DNA of 64,000 nt from an uncultured Clostridia bacterium (lineage in GTDB: Bacteria > Bacillota > Clostridia > Oscillospirales > Acutalibacteraceae): contig CALWUU010000036.1 of assembly GCA_944384835.1 (NCBI GenBank), positions 40,398-104,397 on the forward strand, given 5' to 3'. A program made the translations under genes and the position numbers. This document shows, piece after piece, positions 25,740-35,690 of this stretch (position 1 is its first letter; each line of letters starts with the position of its first letter). The notes beneath the pieces are model-generated. The model searched no databases and had not been told where the DNA came from. It was given only the letters and a program-made list of their open reading frames with translations.

Positions 25740-26762
25740 ATGAGTGGCGTTTTCTCGCTGATTGCGGTGATATTGTCGTTTGGGATAACAGCGCTGTTAG
25801 GAAAATGGTTAATACCTTTTTTAAAACGAATTAATTTTGGTCAGACCATTCGTGAAGAAGGTCCAAAATGGCACATTAAAAAAGATGGTACTCCCACAAT
25901 GGGAGGTATCATGTTTATTATAGGTATTGTTGTTTCAGCAGTCATTACAATTCCCATATACTATGCAATGTCGGGCGGAGGAACACTAGGAATTTTTGGA
26001 GAAACCGTTTTAATGCAGGTAAAAGTATTTGGCGGTTTGTTTATGGCGATAGGCTTTGGTGCAATTGGATTTTTTGATGATTACATTAAAGTAGTAAAGA
26101 AAAGAAATTTAGGTCTAACTGCATGGCAAAAGTTAATTTTGCAATTTTTAGTTGCAGGTGCATATTTATTATCTATATTTTTTGCCGGAGAAGATACCAG
26201 AACGTTTATTCCTTTGGCAGGCTCCGTAGACTTAAGCTATGGTTATTGGATTTTAGCTGCACTTGTAATTGTAGGTATTGTAAACGCAGTAAACTTTACA
26301 GATGGAATTGATGGATTGAATACTTCCGTAACATTTTTTGTTGCTTTATTCTTTATGCTGATTGGTACTGTTATTAACACAGTAGGGATCAGCTTACTGT
26401 CAGTTTGTGCAGCAGGCGGCTGTATGGGATTTTTAGTGTGGAATTTTAATCCGGCGAAAGTATTTATGGGTGATACCGGTTCTTTGTTCTTAGGAGGAAT
26501 TGTATGCGCCCTTGCTTTTGGAATGGATATGCCTATCTTGCTGTTCCCATTAGGTATTATTTATATTGCGGAAATTTTATCTGTTGTATTACAAGTATTA
26601 TACTTTAAGGCTACAAAAGGAAAGCGTCTGTTCAAAATGAGTCCTATCCATCATCATTTTGAAATGTGCGGTTGGAGTGAAATTAAAATTTGCGGTGTAT
26701 TTAGCTTAGTAACCGTTATTTTTGGAATTTTATCTTTAGTCTGGGTTATTTTTGGTGTTTAA
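25740..26762 (+). CDS. mraY: Phospho-N-acetylmuramoyl-pentapeptide transferase
   Basis: A 340-residue polytopic membrane enzyme that makes lipid I from UDP-MurNAc-pentapeptide and undecaprenyl phosphate. Catalytic loops FFDDYIK, NFTDGIDGLN and FMGDTGSL are complete, as is the C-terminal PIHHHFE motif. Start ATG 25740. Length normal. Confidence 0.97.
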   Translation: MSGVFSLIAVILSFGITALLGKWLIPFLKRINFGQTIREEGPKWHIKKDGTPTMGGIMFIIGIVVSAVITIPIYYAMSGGGTLGIFGETVLMQVKVFGGLFMAIGFGAIGFFDDYIKVVKKRNLGLTAWQKLILQFLVAGAYLLSIFFAGEDTRTFIPLAGSVDLSYGYWILAALVIVGIVNAVNFTDGIDGLNTSVTFFVALFFMLIGTVINTVGISLLSVCAAGGCMGFLVWNFNPAKVFMGDTGSLFLGGIVCALAFGMDMPILLFPLGIIYIAEILSVVLQVLYFKATKGKRLFKMSPIHHHFEMCGWSEIKICGVFSLVTVIFGILSLVWVIFGV

Positions 26763-26807
26763 AATTTAATTATTGCATATGTATAAAAGAAGGGAGGGAA
26801 ATATCAT

Positions 26808-28034
26808 ATGACTAACGGAAGAACCGGTGCAGACAGAAGATCAGGAATGCCTCCTAAAAAAGTAGGAAATGGAACAAAAATTCCAAAAGATCATATTGGA
26901 AAAAAAATTAAGAATAAAGTAAATTTGTTCTCTGTAAGAGCGGGACTGGATATTCCATTTTTGTTTATTGTACTTGTCTTAGTATCCATAGGTTTAGTCA
27001 TGCTATTTTCCTCCAGCTATGCTTACGCGTACCATAACTACGATGGTGATAGTTTTTACTTTATCAAACGCCAAGCGATATTTGCCGTACTTGGTATTGC
27101 CGGTATGATTGCAATTTCCTATTTCGATTATCACCATTTTCATAAACTTACCATTCCTGTTTTGATTGGTTCATGGATTTTACTGGGCATTGTTTTAGTA
27201 CTTCCTGCTACCCAGGGAGTACATAGGTGGATCAACTTAGGACCTGTCAGCTTGCAGCCTTCTGAAATTGCCAAGTTTGCTTTAATTTTGTGGTTTGCCC
27301 ATTTTGTATCGGTTAATTTCAGGAAGATGAATACATTCAAGGTCGGTGTTTTGCCGCACCTGTTCATATTGGCGGTAACCGTTGGTTTAGTGTTTATAGA
27401 GCCGCACGTTTCCGCTTCTATTATTTTAATCTTGATTGCAGCTATTATGATGTTTGTAGGCGGCGTTGATAAAAAATGGTTTATCATTGCATTTGTCATT
27501 GTAGCAGTCGCTGCTCTTTTGTTCCTAACATTAACTGATCACTATGCCAGTGACCGTGTTGCCGGCTGGCTAAATCCGTTTGATCCGCCGGAGGATGTTG
27601 ACACATGGCAAACCCAACAATCGCTTATGGCAATCGGTTCCGGCGGATTCTTTGGCTTGGGATTTGGGCAGTCAAGACAAAAATATTTATATTTGCCTGA
27701 ACCACAAAACGACTTTATTTTTGCGGTTGTCTGTGAGGAATTGGGTTTTATCGGTGCTTTTCTTATCATTATTTTGTTTGTTTTATTAATCTGGAGAGGT
27801 ATTACGTTATCACTGCGTGCAAAAGATAAATTTGGCATGCTGTTAGGTATTGGTTTGACCTCTCAAGTAGGTATGCAGGTTATTTTAAATATCATGGTTG
27901 TTACCAATACCATTCCAAATACAGGAATTAGCTTACCGTTCTTTAGCTATGGCGGTACGTCTCTGATTATTCTACTGGTTCAAATGGGTATTGTACTATC
28001 TATTTCACGAACGTCCGCAGTGGAAAGAAGCTAG
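26808..28034 (+). CDS. ftsW: Peptidoglycan glycosyltransferase FtsW
   Basis: A 408-residue SEDS-family glycosyltransferase with about ten membrane segments and a 45-residue basic cytoplasmic N-terminus. SQRVKRW-type loop is HRWINLGPVSLQPSEIAKFA, the periplasmic loop contains PEPQNDFIFAVVCEELGF, and the C-terminus has GISLPFFSYGGTSL. It polymerises lipid II at the septum with the class B PBP encoded upstream. Start behind AAGGGAGGG. Confidence 0.96.
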   Translation: MTNGRTGADRRSGMPPKKVGNGTKIPKDHIGKKIKNKVNLFSVRAGLDIPFLFIVLVLVSIGLVMLFSSSYAYAYHNYDGDSFYFIKRQAIFAVLGIAGMIAISYFDYHHFHKLTIPVLIGSWILLGIVLVLPATQGVHRWINLGPVSLQPSEIAKFALILWFAHFVSVNFRKMNTFKVGVLPHLFILAVTVGLVFIEPHVSASIILILIAAIMMFVGGVDKKWFIIAFVIVAVAALLFLTLTDHYASDRVAGWLNPFDPPEDVDTWQTQQSLMAIGSGGFFGLGFGQSRQKYLYLPEPQNDFIFAVVCEELGFIGAFLIIILFVLLIWRGITLSLRAKDKFGMLLGIGLTSQVGMQVILNIMVVTNTIPNTGISLPFFSYGGTSLIILLVQMGIVLSISRTSAVERS

Positions 28035-28070
28035 CTTATTTTATCAAACGGCGAAAGGGCTGTGATTTTT

Positions 28071-29183
28071 ATGAAGGTTCTGTTTGCAGGAGGCGGCACA
28101 GCGGGACATATTAATCCTGCTTTGGCAATTGCAGGTTATATTCGAGAAAAAGAACCAAATGCAAAATTATTATATATTGGCAATAAAGGCGGTATGGAAG
28201 AACGTCTGGTTCCTGCCGCCGGCTTTGCCTTTAAAACCATTACAATTTCCGGTTTTCAGCGTAAGTTAACGCCAAAGCATATTGTGGAAAACATAAAAAC
28301 AGTAGGGCGTATTTTTACTTCCGGCAATGAGGCAAAACATTTGATTCAAGAATTCAAACCGGATATTTGTATTGGCACAGGCGGTTATGTAAGCGGTCCT
28401 GTGATACGTGCAGCTATCAAGCTGGGAGTACCTGCGGTCATTCATGAGCAGAATGCGTTTCCGGGAATGACCAATAAAATGTTGGCAAAACAGGCAACAA
28501 AAGTATTACTGGCAGTTGAAGATGCACGTCAATATTTTGACACAGATCAATGTGTACTGACAGGAAATCCAGTCCGACAGGAAATTATCCGTGGGGATAA
28601 ACGTGCCGCCAGAGCGAAACTAGGCCTAGACAGCAGACCTGTGATTTTATCTTTTGGAGGAAGCTTGGGCGCACGTACCATGAATGAAAGTATGGCAGAC
28701 TTATTGGTACAAAGCGGTAAAACAGGACAGTTCCAACATATACACGGATATGGTCAATATGGAAAATGGCTGCCGGATTTGCTTGGAAAAAAAGGTTTGA
28801 ATCTAAAACTAGCCAAGAATATAGATGTGCGGGAGTATATTAATGATATGCCCGATTGTCTGGCTGCAGCAGATTTGGTCATTTGCCGTGCGGGTGCGAT
28901 TACGCTCAGCGAGCTGCAAGCTCAAGGAAAAGCATCTATTTTAATTCCATCTCCAAATGTTGCGGAAAATCATCAATATCACAATGCTATGGCTATGGTG
29001 AACAGAGATGCAGCAATGATCATTGAAGAAAAAAATTTAACAAGCCAGCTGCTTTGTAAAACGGTAGAAGATTTGTTTGCCAAAACAGGAAGAGTAGAAG
29101 AAATTGCTGCAAATGCGAAAAAAATGGCAATTTTAGATGCCAATGAGCGTATTTATAAAATCATAAAGGACATTGTCGGATAA
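28071..29183 (+). CDS. murG: UDP-GlcNAc:lipid I N-acetylglucosaminyltransferase MurG
   Basis: A 370-residue GT-B enzyme making lipid II on the inner membrane face. I choose ATG 28071 (MKVLFAGGGTAGHINPALAI), 12 bases behind AAAGGG; GTG 28062 is an in-frame alternative only three bases from it. The donor-site motifs SFGGSLGA and CRAGAITLSELQAQGKASIL are present. Confidence 0.97.
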   Translation: MKVLFAGGGTAGHINPALAIAGYIREKEPNAKLLYIGNKGGMEERLVPAAGFAFKTITISGFQRKLTPKHIVENIKTVGRIFTSGNEAKHLIQEFKPDICIGTGGYVSGPVIRAAIKLGVPAVIHEQNAFPGMTNKMLAKQATKVLLAVEDARQYFDTDQCVLTGNPVRQEIIRGDKRAARAKLGLDSRPVILSFGGSLGARTMNESMADLLVQSGKTGQFQHIHGYGQYGKWLPDLLGKKGLNLKLAKNIDVREYINDMPDCLAAADLVICRAGAITLSELQAQGKASILIPSPNVAENHQYHNAMAMVNRDAAMIIEEKNLTSQLLCKTVEDLFAKTGRVEEIAANAKKMAILDANERIYKIIKDIVG

Positions 29184-29275
29184 GGAACAATATCTTTTCA
29201 AAAACATAGTATATACAGTAAATATTCTTTTAATGAATATGATATGTATATTCGTGTGTTGAGAGGGTGTTGGTT

Positions 29276-30529
29276 GTGGCAAGACTTGATATCGTTGGAC
29301 CATGTAAATTACAGGGTGAAGTAAGTATTCATGGAGCAAAAAACAGTGCCTTGCCTCTGCTGTCCGCTTGTTTACTGTGTAATAGCGAATGTGTTCTACA
29401 TAATTGCCCTAAGTTATCTGATGTAGATATATGCATTAAAATATTGGAACATCTTGGTTGCAGGGTAAAAAGAGAAGGACACGATGTCATTATAGACCCC
29501 ACTACATTGACCTATTTTGATATTCCGGATTACTTAATGAGAGAAATGCGTTCGTCTATTGTGTTTTTAGGCGCTATTTTAACCCGCACCGGTCAGGCTT
29601 GTCTCTCATTACCGGGTGGATGTGAATTGGGACCAAGACCAATTGATTTGCATTTATCTGCATTGCGCAAATTGGGCGTTCATATTAAAGAGTGTCACGG
29701 CAGCATGAAATGTTCTGTCGGCGATGGATTAAAAGGAAACCATATTAGTCTGTCTTTTCCGAGTGTGGGCGCGACAGAAAATATTATGTTGGCTTCCGTT
29801 TGCGCAGAAGGGGTTACAGTGATCCATAATGCAGCCAGAGAACCGGAAATTTGTGATCTGGCCCATTTTTTAAATCAATGCGGGGCCAATATATCCGGTG
29901 CAGGTGAAAGTACAATTACGATAGACGGTGTGCAATGTCTGCATGGATGTGAATATACCGTTATGGCGGATCGTATTGCGGCAGCCACTTTTATGGCGGC
30001 AGCTGCTGTAACAGGAAGCCATATTACGCTGAAAGACATTGTTCCCAGTCATTTGGAGTCGGTATTACCGATATTTGAAGAAGCTGGCTGCAGTTATCGA
30101 TTAAAAGGCAATGCGTTAAGCATTACGGGACCAAAACGGTTACAGCCGTTAAAATTGGTCAGAACCATGCCCTATCCGGGGTTCCCAACAGATGCACAGG
30201 CGCCTGTAATGACAATGGCTGCATTGGCAGAAGGAACCAGTGTTTTTGTAGAAACAATTTTTGAAAGCAGATATAAACATGTTTGTGAATTGACACGGAT
30301 GGGCGCTAAAATTAAAGTGGAAGGCAGAGTTGCCATTATTGAAGGAGTGCCTAAATTTTACGGAACCAATGTATGTGCGGCAGAATTAAGAGGCGCTGCC
30401 GCTTTGGTAGTGGCAGGTCTGGCTGCAGAAGGAAAAACATCTGTTTACGGGTTGAATTATTTAGACCGTGGATATGAAAAAATAGAGATATCCTTAAGCC
30501 GATTGGGCGCGGATATTATTAGAAAGTAA
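29276..30529 (+). CDS. murA: UDP-N-acetylglucosamine 1-carboxyvinyltransferase
   Basis: A 417-residue enolpyruvyl transferase, first committed step of peptidoglycan synthesis and target of fosfomycin. I choose GTG 29276 (MARLDIVGPCKLQG), eight bases behind GAGAGGG; in-frame GTG 29267 and TTG 29270 lie within or against that site. HGAKNSALPLLSACLL, the catalytic-loop Cys in PGGCELGPRPIDLHL (so fosfomycin-sensitive type), and AEGTSVFVETIFESRYKH are seen. Confidence 0.96.
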   Translation: MARLDIVGPCKLQGEVSIHGAKNSALPLLSACLLCNSECVLHNCPKLSDVDICIKILEHLGCRVKREGHDVIIDPTTLTYFDIPDYLMREMRSSIVFLGAILTRTGQACLSLPGGCELGPRPIDLHLSALRKLGVHIKECHGSMKCSVGDGLKGNHISLSFPSVGATENIMLASVCAEGVTVIHNAAREPEICDLAHFLNQCGANISGAGESTITIDGVQCLHGCEYTVMADRIAAATFMAAAAVTGSHITLKDIVPSHLESVLPIFEEAGCSYRLKGNALSITGPKRLQPLKLVRTMPYPGFPTDAQAPVMTMAALAEGTSVFVETIFESRYKHVCELTRMGAKIKVEGRVAIIEGVPKFYGTNVCAAELRGAAALVVAGLAAEGKTSVYGLNYLDRGYEKIEISLSRLGADIIRK

Positions 30530-30548
30530 AAACAGCAGGAGGTTTTGT

Positions 30549-31442
30549 ATGAATAGGGATGACCCAAAAAACAATTTACAAAAAACTACCAGTAAAAAAG
30601 TAGAATATCGAAACCGTCCTGTTCATTCTCAACCTCGTGGACGCAGTATGCAGGCCAAAAAAGTAAAAGCAAAGGCAATGCATAGAAAACGTAATTTAAT
30701 TTTATTTTATCTTTCTATTTTTGTGGTAATTATAGCGGCGGCGATTACATTAAGCTTAACTGTTTTATTTAAAATTAGTACTATTGAAGTAACTGGTACT
30801 TCCAGATACAGTATAGAGGATATAGTAAAAGAAAGCGGAATTTCTCAGGGGGATAATCTGTTTTTAATTAACAAAGACTATGCGGTTCAGAATATAAAAG
30901 AGAAGCTTCCTTATATAGGTGAGGTAACAATATCCCGTAAACTTCCCGGCACGGTATCCATCAGTGTTTCTGATGCAATCATAGCAGGTGCAGTATCGTA
31001 TAACGGCGGATATCTGGTCATAGACAGCAATGGAAAAGCAGTGGAACAGTTAACGGAATATCCAGCGGATTACCCTGAAATAGTTGGTCTGAATATATCA
31101 GAGGCTACCATAGGAAATGAAATTACGTATGTAGATAATGATCAGAAAATAGCATTTACAGAGCTGCTAAACGCTTTAGAGCAAAGTGGATTGGATAACA
31201 TAACAAAAATTGATATTTCAGACACGTACAGCATTAAAGCAGTATATGACGGCAGAGTGACTATGAATTTTGGAATTGCAACAGATTTGACCTATAAAGC
31301 GCGATTTGCAAAAAGTATATTTGATTCTGGAAATATCCAGTCAACTGAAAAAGGAACACTTGATTTATCTGTTGTAACAGACAACAATAAGGTATATTTT
31401 TCACCTGACTATACGATCGATTCAAGTTCACAAGCTGCTTAA
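30549..31442 (+). CDS. ftsQ: Cell division protein FtsQ/DivIB
   Basis: A 297-residue bitopic protein: 50-residue highly basic cytoplasmic tail, one membrane segment (about 51-73, LILFYLSIFVVIIAAAITL), then POTRA domain (ISTIEVTGTSRYSIEDIVKES) and beta domain (YIGEVTISRKLPGTVSISV). It bridges FtsL/DivIC with the septal synthase. Start follows AGCAGGAGG. Ends the murG-murA-ftsQ run at a terminator. Confidence 0.93.
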   Translation: MNRDDPKNNLQKTTSKKVEYRNRPVHSQPRGRSMQAKKVKAKAMHRKRNLILFYLSIFVVIIAAAITLSLTVLFKISTIEVTGTSRYSIEDIVKESGISQGDNLFLINKDYAVQNIKEKLPYIGEVTISRKLPGTVSISVSDAIIAGAVSYNGGYLVIDSNGKAVEQLTEYPADYPEIVGLNISEATIGNEITYVDNDQKIAFTELLNALEQSGLDNITKIDISDTYSIKAVYDGRVTMNFGIATDLTYKARFAKSIFDSGNIQSTEKGTLDLSVVTDNNKVYFSPDYTIDSSSQAA

Positions 31443-31461
31443 CAAGTGAATGATACGTTTG

Positions 31462-31505
31462 AAAAGCAAGAAGCCATATTTTACCCCTTGACTTCTTGCT
31501 TTTTC
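31462..31505 (+). terminator. Intrinsic terminator after ftsQ
   Basis: A 12-bp perfect stem (31462-31473 with 31492-31503) and a T tail; it closes the dcw operon before ftsZ. Confidence 0.9.
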
Positions 31506-31841
31506 ACGTTTATGATACATAAAATAAATAATAATGGTAAAAAAACAGATAAAACAATAGGCTGCTGACTAAGCGAATTTTGTGATGTTTTCAAGATGTA
31601 AGTAAAATAAGAATAAATTAATAATTTTGCTGAAATTTTTTCAGAGAATCGATGACATTTTTATTAAAAAGTATATCGCTTTTGCACGATAAATGCACAA
31701 AGTAAATAATCTAACACAAAACATGCTAAAACTTATTGAAATTTTTCGCTAAAAGTGATAAATTAATAGTATAACTGATTTTACAGATAAATTAACTTTA
31801 TATAGGAATACGTTGAGAGAATTTAGAGGAGGAACGAAGCA
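31506..31841 (+). other. AT-rich leader/promoter region of ftsZ
   Basis: No gene is visible. The stretch is very AT-rich and should hold the ftsZ promoters, since a terminator closes the upstream operon. One candidate is TTGAAA (31736-31741), 17 bases, TAAATT (31759-31764); TATAAC at 31770-31775 has no good partner. The ftsZ binding site GAGGAGG ends the region. Confidence 0.5.
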
Positions 31842-32990
31842 ATGCCTTTTGAGATTGATAATGAAAATGATGTTGTTCAAATAAAAGTAGTAGGTGTTGG
31901 CGGCGGCGGCGGCAACGCAATTGATAGAATGATAGAATCCGGTGTGAAAGGTGTTGATTTTATTGCAATCAATACAGATCAGCAAGCACTGAACCGTTCT
32001 ATGGCAACAGAAAAAGTTACAATTGGTGATAACTCTACAAAAGGAAAAGGCGCAGGTGCAAAACCTGAAATGGGTTCCAAGGCAGCATCTGAAAGCCGTG
32101 AGAAAATTGCAGAGCAGCTAAAAGGCGCTGATATGGTATTTATTACTGCCGGCATGGGAGGCGGTACCGGTACAGGTGCGGCTCCTATTGTTGCGGAAGT
32201 TGCACGTGATTTAGGTGTGCTAACCGTTGGTATTGTGACAAAACCTTTTAAATTTGAAGGCAGACGCCGCATGGAACAAGCCGAAAAAGGAATTGAAAAT
32301 CTTTGTCAACATGTAGATTCTCTTGTGATTATTCCAAATGAGCGTTTACATCTTATCAGCAAAGAAAAATTAACTTTGCTCAATGCATTTAAAGCAGCAG
32401 ACGATATTTTGCGTCAAGGTGTGCAAAGTATTTCCGATTTGATTAAAAATCCTGGTATTGTTAATCTTGACTTTGCAGATATCAACTCTGTTATGAAAGA
32501 TGCCGGTTATGCACACATGGGCGTAGGACGTGCTTCCGGTGAAGATAAAGCAAGACAAGCTGCAGAACGTGCTATTTCCAGTCCGCTGTTGGAAACCTCT
32601 ATCAGCGGCGCTATGGGTGTTATTATCAACATCACCTCTTCTCCGGATATTGGTTTAGAAGAAATTACGATTGCTTCTGAAATGATTGCAGATATGGTTC
32701 ATCCGGATGCAAATATTATTTGGGGTACTGCTTTTGATGAAACTATGGAAGATGAGATGAGCGTTACTGTGATAGCTACCGGTTTTTCACCTGAAGCCAG
32801 AGCTTTATCAGCAGCCGCAAAAGCAGCCGAAACAGAACAAAAGCAAAATGATGATTTGGATCTTCCTCTGTTTGGTAAAGAAAATACCACTGCTCCTGCT
32901 ACCAGAGTGGATAGCCAGAAAAAAGCTGCTCCATTGGACGAAGACGATTCTTATACAGATATTATGGCTATTTTTGGAAATAAAAAATAA
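31842..32990 (+). CDS. ftsZ: Cell division protein FtsZ
   Basis: A 382-residue tubulin-like GTPase that forms the Z ring. GVGGGGGNAIDRM and the tubulin signature GMGGGTGTGAAP are intact, as is NLDFADI in the T7 region. The variable linker is short and the C-terminal peptide reads DDSYTDIMAIFGNKK rather than the Bacillus DIPTFLRN form, a type I associate with Ruminococcaceae-like Clostridia. It has its own promoter region and terminator, separate from the dcw operon. Confidence 0.98.
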   Translation: MPFEIDNENDVVQIKVVGVGGGGGNAIDRMIESGVKGVDFIAINTDQQALNRSMATEKVTIGDNSTKGKGAGAKPEMGSKAASESREKIAEQLKGADMVFITAGMGGGTGTGAAPIVAEVARDLGVLTVGIVTKPFKFEGRRRMEQAEKGIENLCQHVDSLVIIPNERLHLISKEKLTLLNAFKAADDILRQGVQSISDLIKNPGIVNLDFADINSVMKDAGYAHMGVGRASGEDKARQAAERAISSPLLETSISGAMGVIINITSSPDIGLEEITIASEMIADMVHPDANIIWGTAFDETMEDEMSVTVIATGFSPEARALSAAAKAAETEQKQNDDLDLPLFGKENTTAPATRVDSQKKAAPLDEDDSYTDIMAIFGNKK

Positions 32991-33000
32991 TGTTAAGCTG

Positions 33001-33038
33001 ATAAAAGAGACTTTCGCAATTGCGAAAGTCTCTTTTAT
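33001..33038. terminator. Bidirectional terminator between ftsZ and glgA
   Basis: A perfect 38-base palindrome (ATAAAAGAGACTTTCGCAA and its complement) placed between convergent ftsZ and glgA; U runs occur on both strands. Confidence 0.85.
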
Positions 33039-33118
33039 GTATCGTATATGATTATAGAAAAATATTATATATTGTAATAAGACATTGCTTTGATTTTATC
33101 AGGCGGTGTCCTTTTTGG

Positions 33119-34540
33119 TTATTTTAATAGTTGTTTGTATAAACGAATATATTCATTTGCAGAACGTCCCCAGCTGTTGTCACTTTTTAAAGCGCGTTCT
33201 ACCAAAATGGACCAGCCTTCTTTATTTTCATAGCCTGTCAGTGCGCGTTGGACTGCATAAACCATATCGCCGCTGTTATAATTTTGGAAGGTAAATCCAT
33301 TGCCGTTTCCGTCTCCGCTATCTTGAATGGAGTCTTTTAATCCTCCGGTTTCTCTTACAACAGGGATAGAGCCGTAACGCAAGGCAATCATTTGTGATAA
33401 TCCGCACGGTTCGCTTCTGGACGGCATTAAGAAAATATCTGAACCTGCATAAATCTTGCGTGATAATTCCGGTACAAATCCTTGACATGCCACCAGTCTG
33501 CCCATATATTTGTCCTGCATATTGCGGAAGAAGGATTCATATTCAAAATCACCTGACCCTAAAATCACAAACTGCACATTATTGTTGCACATGATTTGGT
33601 CTAAGCCTTCAATCACTAAGTCCAGTCCTTTGGAGGATACCATACGTGTAACCATACCAATCAATGGAATATCCGGATTTTGTTCCAGTCCAAGACGTTC
33701 TTGTAACTTTTGCTTATTGATTGCTTTTCCTTCAGGATGCTCAGCGTTATAAGGGGCATAAATGTCCGGGTCGTTGTTAGGGTCATAGTTTTTGGTATCA
33801 ATACCGTTTAAAATGCCTGAGAGCTTCCATGAGCGTTCTTTTAAGATACCGTCCAGTTTATATGAGAACCATGGATCCATAATCTCCTGAGCGTATGTAG
33901 GACTTACAGTAGATACCCAATTGGAGCATTCAATTGCACCTTTGAGCAAGTTGACGCAGTCATCATATTCTACCAAGGAAGTTGCTGCTTTTGGGATACC
34001 CAATACATCGGTTAAAATTTCAAGACCATATTTGCCTTGGTACTGGATGTTGTGAATGGTCATCAACGTTTTCATATTTTGATAAAACTCTTGATGTCCG
34101 TAAAAAAGATGGTAATAAATTGGTACTAAGGCTGTTTGCCAGTCGTTGCAGTGAATGATATTGGGCTGAAAATCTATGAATGGAAGCATTTCCAAAACAG
34201 CTCTGGAGAAAAATGCGAAACGTTCCGCATCATCATAATGACCGTAAATGCCGCTGCGTTTAAAGTAGTATTGATTGTCTATAAAATAATAAATGACACC
34301 CCCGTATCTTGCTTCAAATACGCCGCAATACTGACGCCTCCAGGCAACCGGAACAGAAAGGCTGGTGACAAATTTCATTTCATCACGCAAATGCTGAGGA
34401 ATATCTTCATAAAGAGGCATGACAATTCTGCAGCCAATCAAACGCTGGCGCAAAGCCTGCGGCAATGAACCGGCAACATCTCCCAAACCGCCGGTTGCAA
34501 TATAGGGAAGCGCTTCGCTTGTACAATATAAAACTTTCAT
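33119..34540 (-). CDS. glgA: Glycogen synthase
   Basis: A 473-residue GT5 enzyme that elongates alpha-1,4-glucan from ADP-glucose. The N-terminal donor loop reads IATGGLGDVAGSLP, with Ala at the position of the lysine in the classical KTGGL motif. The C-terminal catalytic block PSRSEPCGLSQMIALRYG and RETGGLKDS are complete. Last gene of the minus-strand operon glgB-glgC-glgD-glgA. Confidence 0.95.
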   Translation of the reverse strand: MKVLYCTSEALPYIATGGLGDVAGSLPQALRQRLIGCRIVMPLYEDIPQHLRDEMKFVTSLSVPVAWRRQYCGVFEARYGGVIYYFIDNQYYFKRSGIYGHYDDAERFAFFSRAVLEMLPFIDFQPNIIHCNDWQTALVPIYYHLFYGHQEFYQNMKTLMTIHNIQYQGKYGLEILTDVLGIPKAATSLVEYDDCVNLLKGAIECSNWVSTVSPTYAQEIMDPWFSYKLDGILKERSWKLSGILNGIDTKNYDPNNDPDIYAPYNAEHPEGKAINKQKLQERLGLEQNPDIPLIGMVTRMVSSKGLDLVIEGLDQIMCNNNVQFVILGSGDFEYESFFRNMQDKYMGRLVACQGFVPELSRKIYAGSDIFLMPSRSEPCGLSQMIALRYGSIPVVRETGGLKDSIQDSGDGNGNGFTFQNYNSGDMVYAVQRALTGYENKEGWSILVERALKSDNSWGRSANEYIRLYKQLLK

Positions 34541-34570
34541 GTTACTATCACATACCTTTCTATTTGGTAT

Positions 34571-35689
34571 TTATACAATGCTGCCTTTACTGATAAAAAC
34601 AGGGTAAGTATCCGTGCCCATAAAAGAGCGTCCGTCTTGTATCACAACATCTTTATCCGTAATTACATTTTGCAAATTACAGTCAGTGCCGATACAGGTG
34701 TCCTGCATAATAACGCAATTCTTTAGTTTTGCACCTTTAGCAACTTTTACTCCGCGGAACAAAATACAGTTTTGTACTTCACCCTCAATCACACATCCAT
34801 CTGCGACTAAGGATTGATTGACATTGGAGCCCAGTCCGTATCTTGCAGGCATATCATCTCTTACTTTTGTATAAATTGGTTTATCAGACTGGAACAGCTG
34901 CGCTTTAATATCAGGATTCAATAAATCCATATTTGCCTGAAAATAGTCCTGTGTGGAACAAATTACTTTGGAATAACCTTTGAATTCATAACAATAAAAA
35001 CGATACTGAAACATATTGCGCTGAATAAAGTCGCGGTTAAAATTGTACATATTTCTGCTGACGCAGTCTTCAATTAATTCAATTAATAATGTACGGTTAA
35101 TCACATACATATTCAATCCGTAATTACAAAGACCATCTACTTTGGGATGAATCAGCATATCGCGCAGTGAACCGTTTTCTTCCACGTTGTATACGGTAGG
35201 TTCACTCATATGCTGGGGAATGACACCATGATGGTAAATTGCGGTAATATCTGCTTGATTGCGTATATGAGCTTCAATTACCTCGTGGTAGGGAATGTTA
35301 CATACAATATCACAGTCGCTGAGTAAAACGTAATCTTCTTTTGAGGTGACCAAAAAACGACGAATGGAGTCCAATGCTTCAATACGGCTGTTGGAGATAT
35401 CTCGGTCTTGTTTGTCAAAGGGAGGAAGAAAGAAAAGGCCATCACGCTTACGGGATAAATCCCATGCTTTGCCGGAACCTAAATGATCCATTAGAGATTG
35501 AAAGTTGCTTTTTGTCACTACACCGACTTTGCTTATGCCGGAATTTACCATATTGGAAAGAGGAAAATCAATTAAGCGGTATCTGCTTCCGAAAGGAACA
35601 GAAGCTATGGTACGTTTTTCTGTCAGTTCACGAATTTTATCATCATGTACATTAGAAAATAAAACACCTACAACATTATTGCCGCGCAT
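34571..35689 (-). CDS. glgD: Glucose-1-phosphate adenylyltransferase subunit GlgD
   Basis: A 372-residue ADP-glucose pyrophosphorylase-like subunit. ATG 35689 follows AAAAGGAGGAA and lies one base behind the glgC stop. It keeps PFGSRYRLIDFPLSNMVNSGI but replaces the glycine-rich nucleotide loop (GGxGxRL in GlgC) with VLFSNVHDDKIRELT, the hallmark of GlgD. In Firmicutes GlgD forms a hetero-oligomer with GlgC and raises its activity. C-terminal left-handed beta-helix repeats (FRGVKVAKGAKLKNCVI) are present. Confidence 0.94.
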   Translation of the reverse strand: MRGNNVVGVLFSNVHDDKIRELTEKRTIASVPFGSRYRLIDFPLSNMVNSGISKVGVVTKSNFQSLMDHLGSGKAWDLSRKRDGLFFLPPFDKQDRDISNSRIEALDSIRRFLVTSKEDYVLLSDCDIVCNIPYHEVIEAHIRNQADITAIYHHGVIPQHMSEPTVYNVEENGSLRDMLIHPKVDGLCNYGLNMYVINRTLLIELIEDCVSRNMYNFNRDFIQRNMFQYRFYCYEFKGYSKVICSTQDYFQANMDLLNPDIKAQLFQSDKPIYTKVRDDMPARYGLGSNVNQSLVADGCVIEGEVQNCILFRGVKVAKGAKLKNCVIMQDTCIGTDCNLQNVITDKDVVIQDGRSFMGTDTYPVFISKGSIV

Positions 35690-35690
35690 A

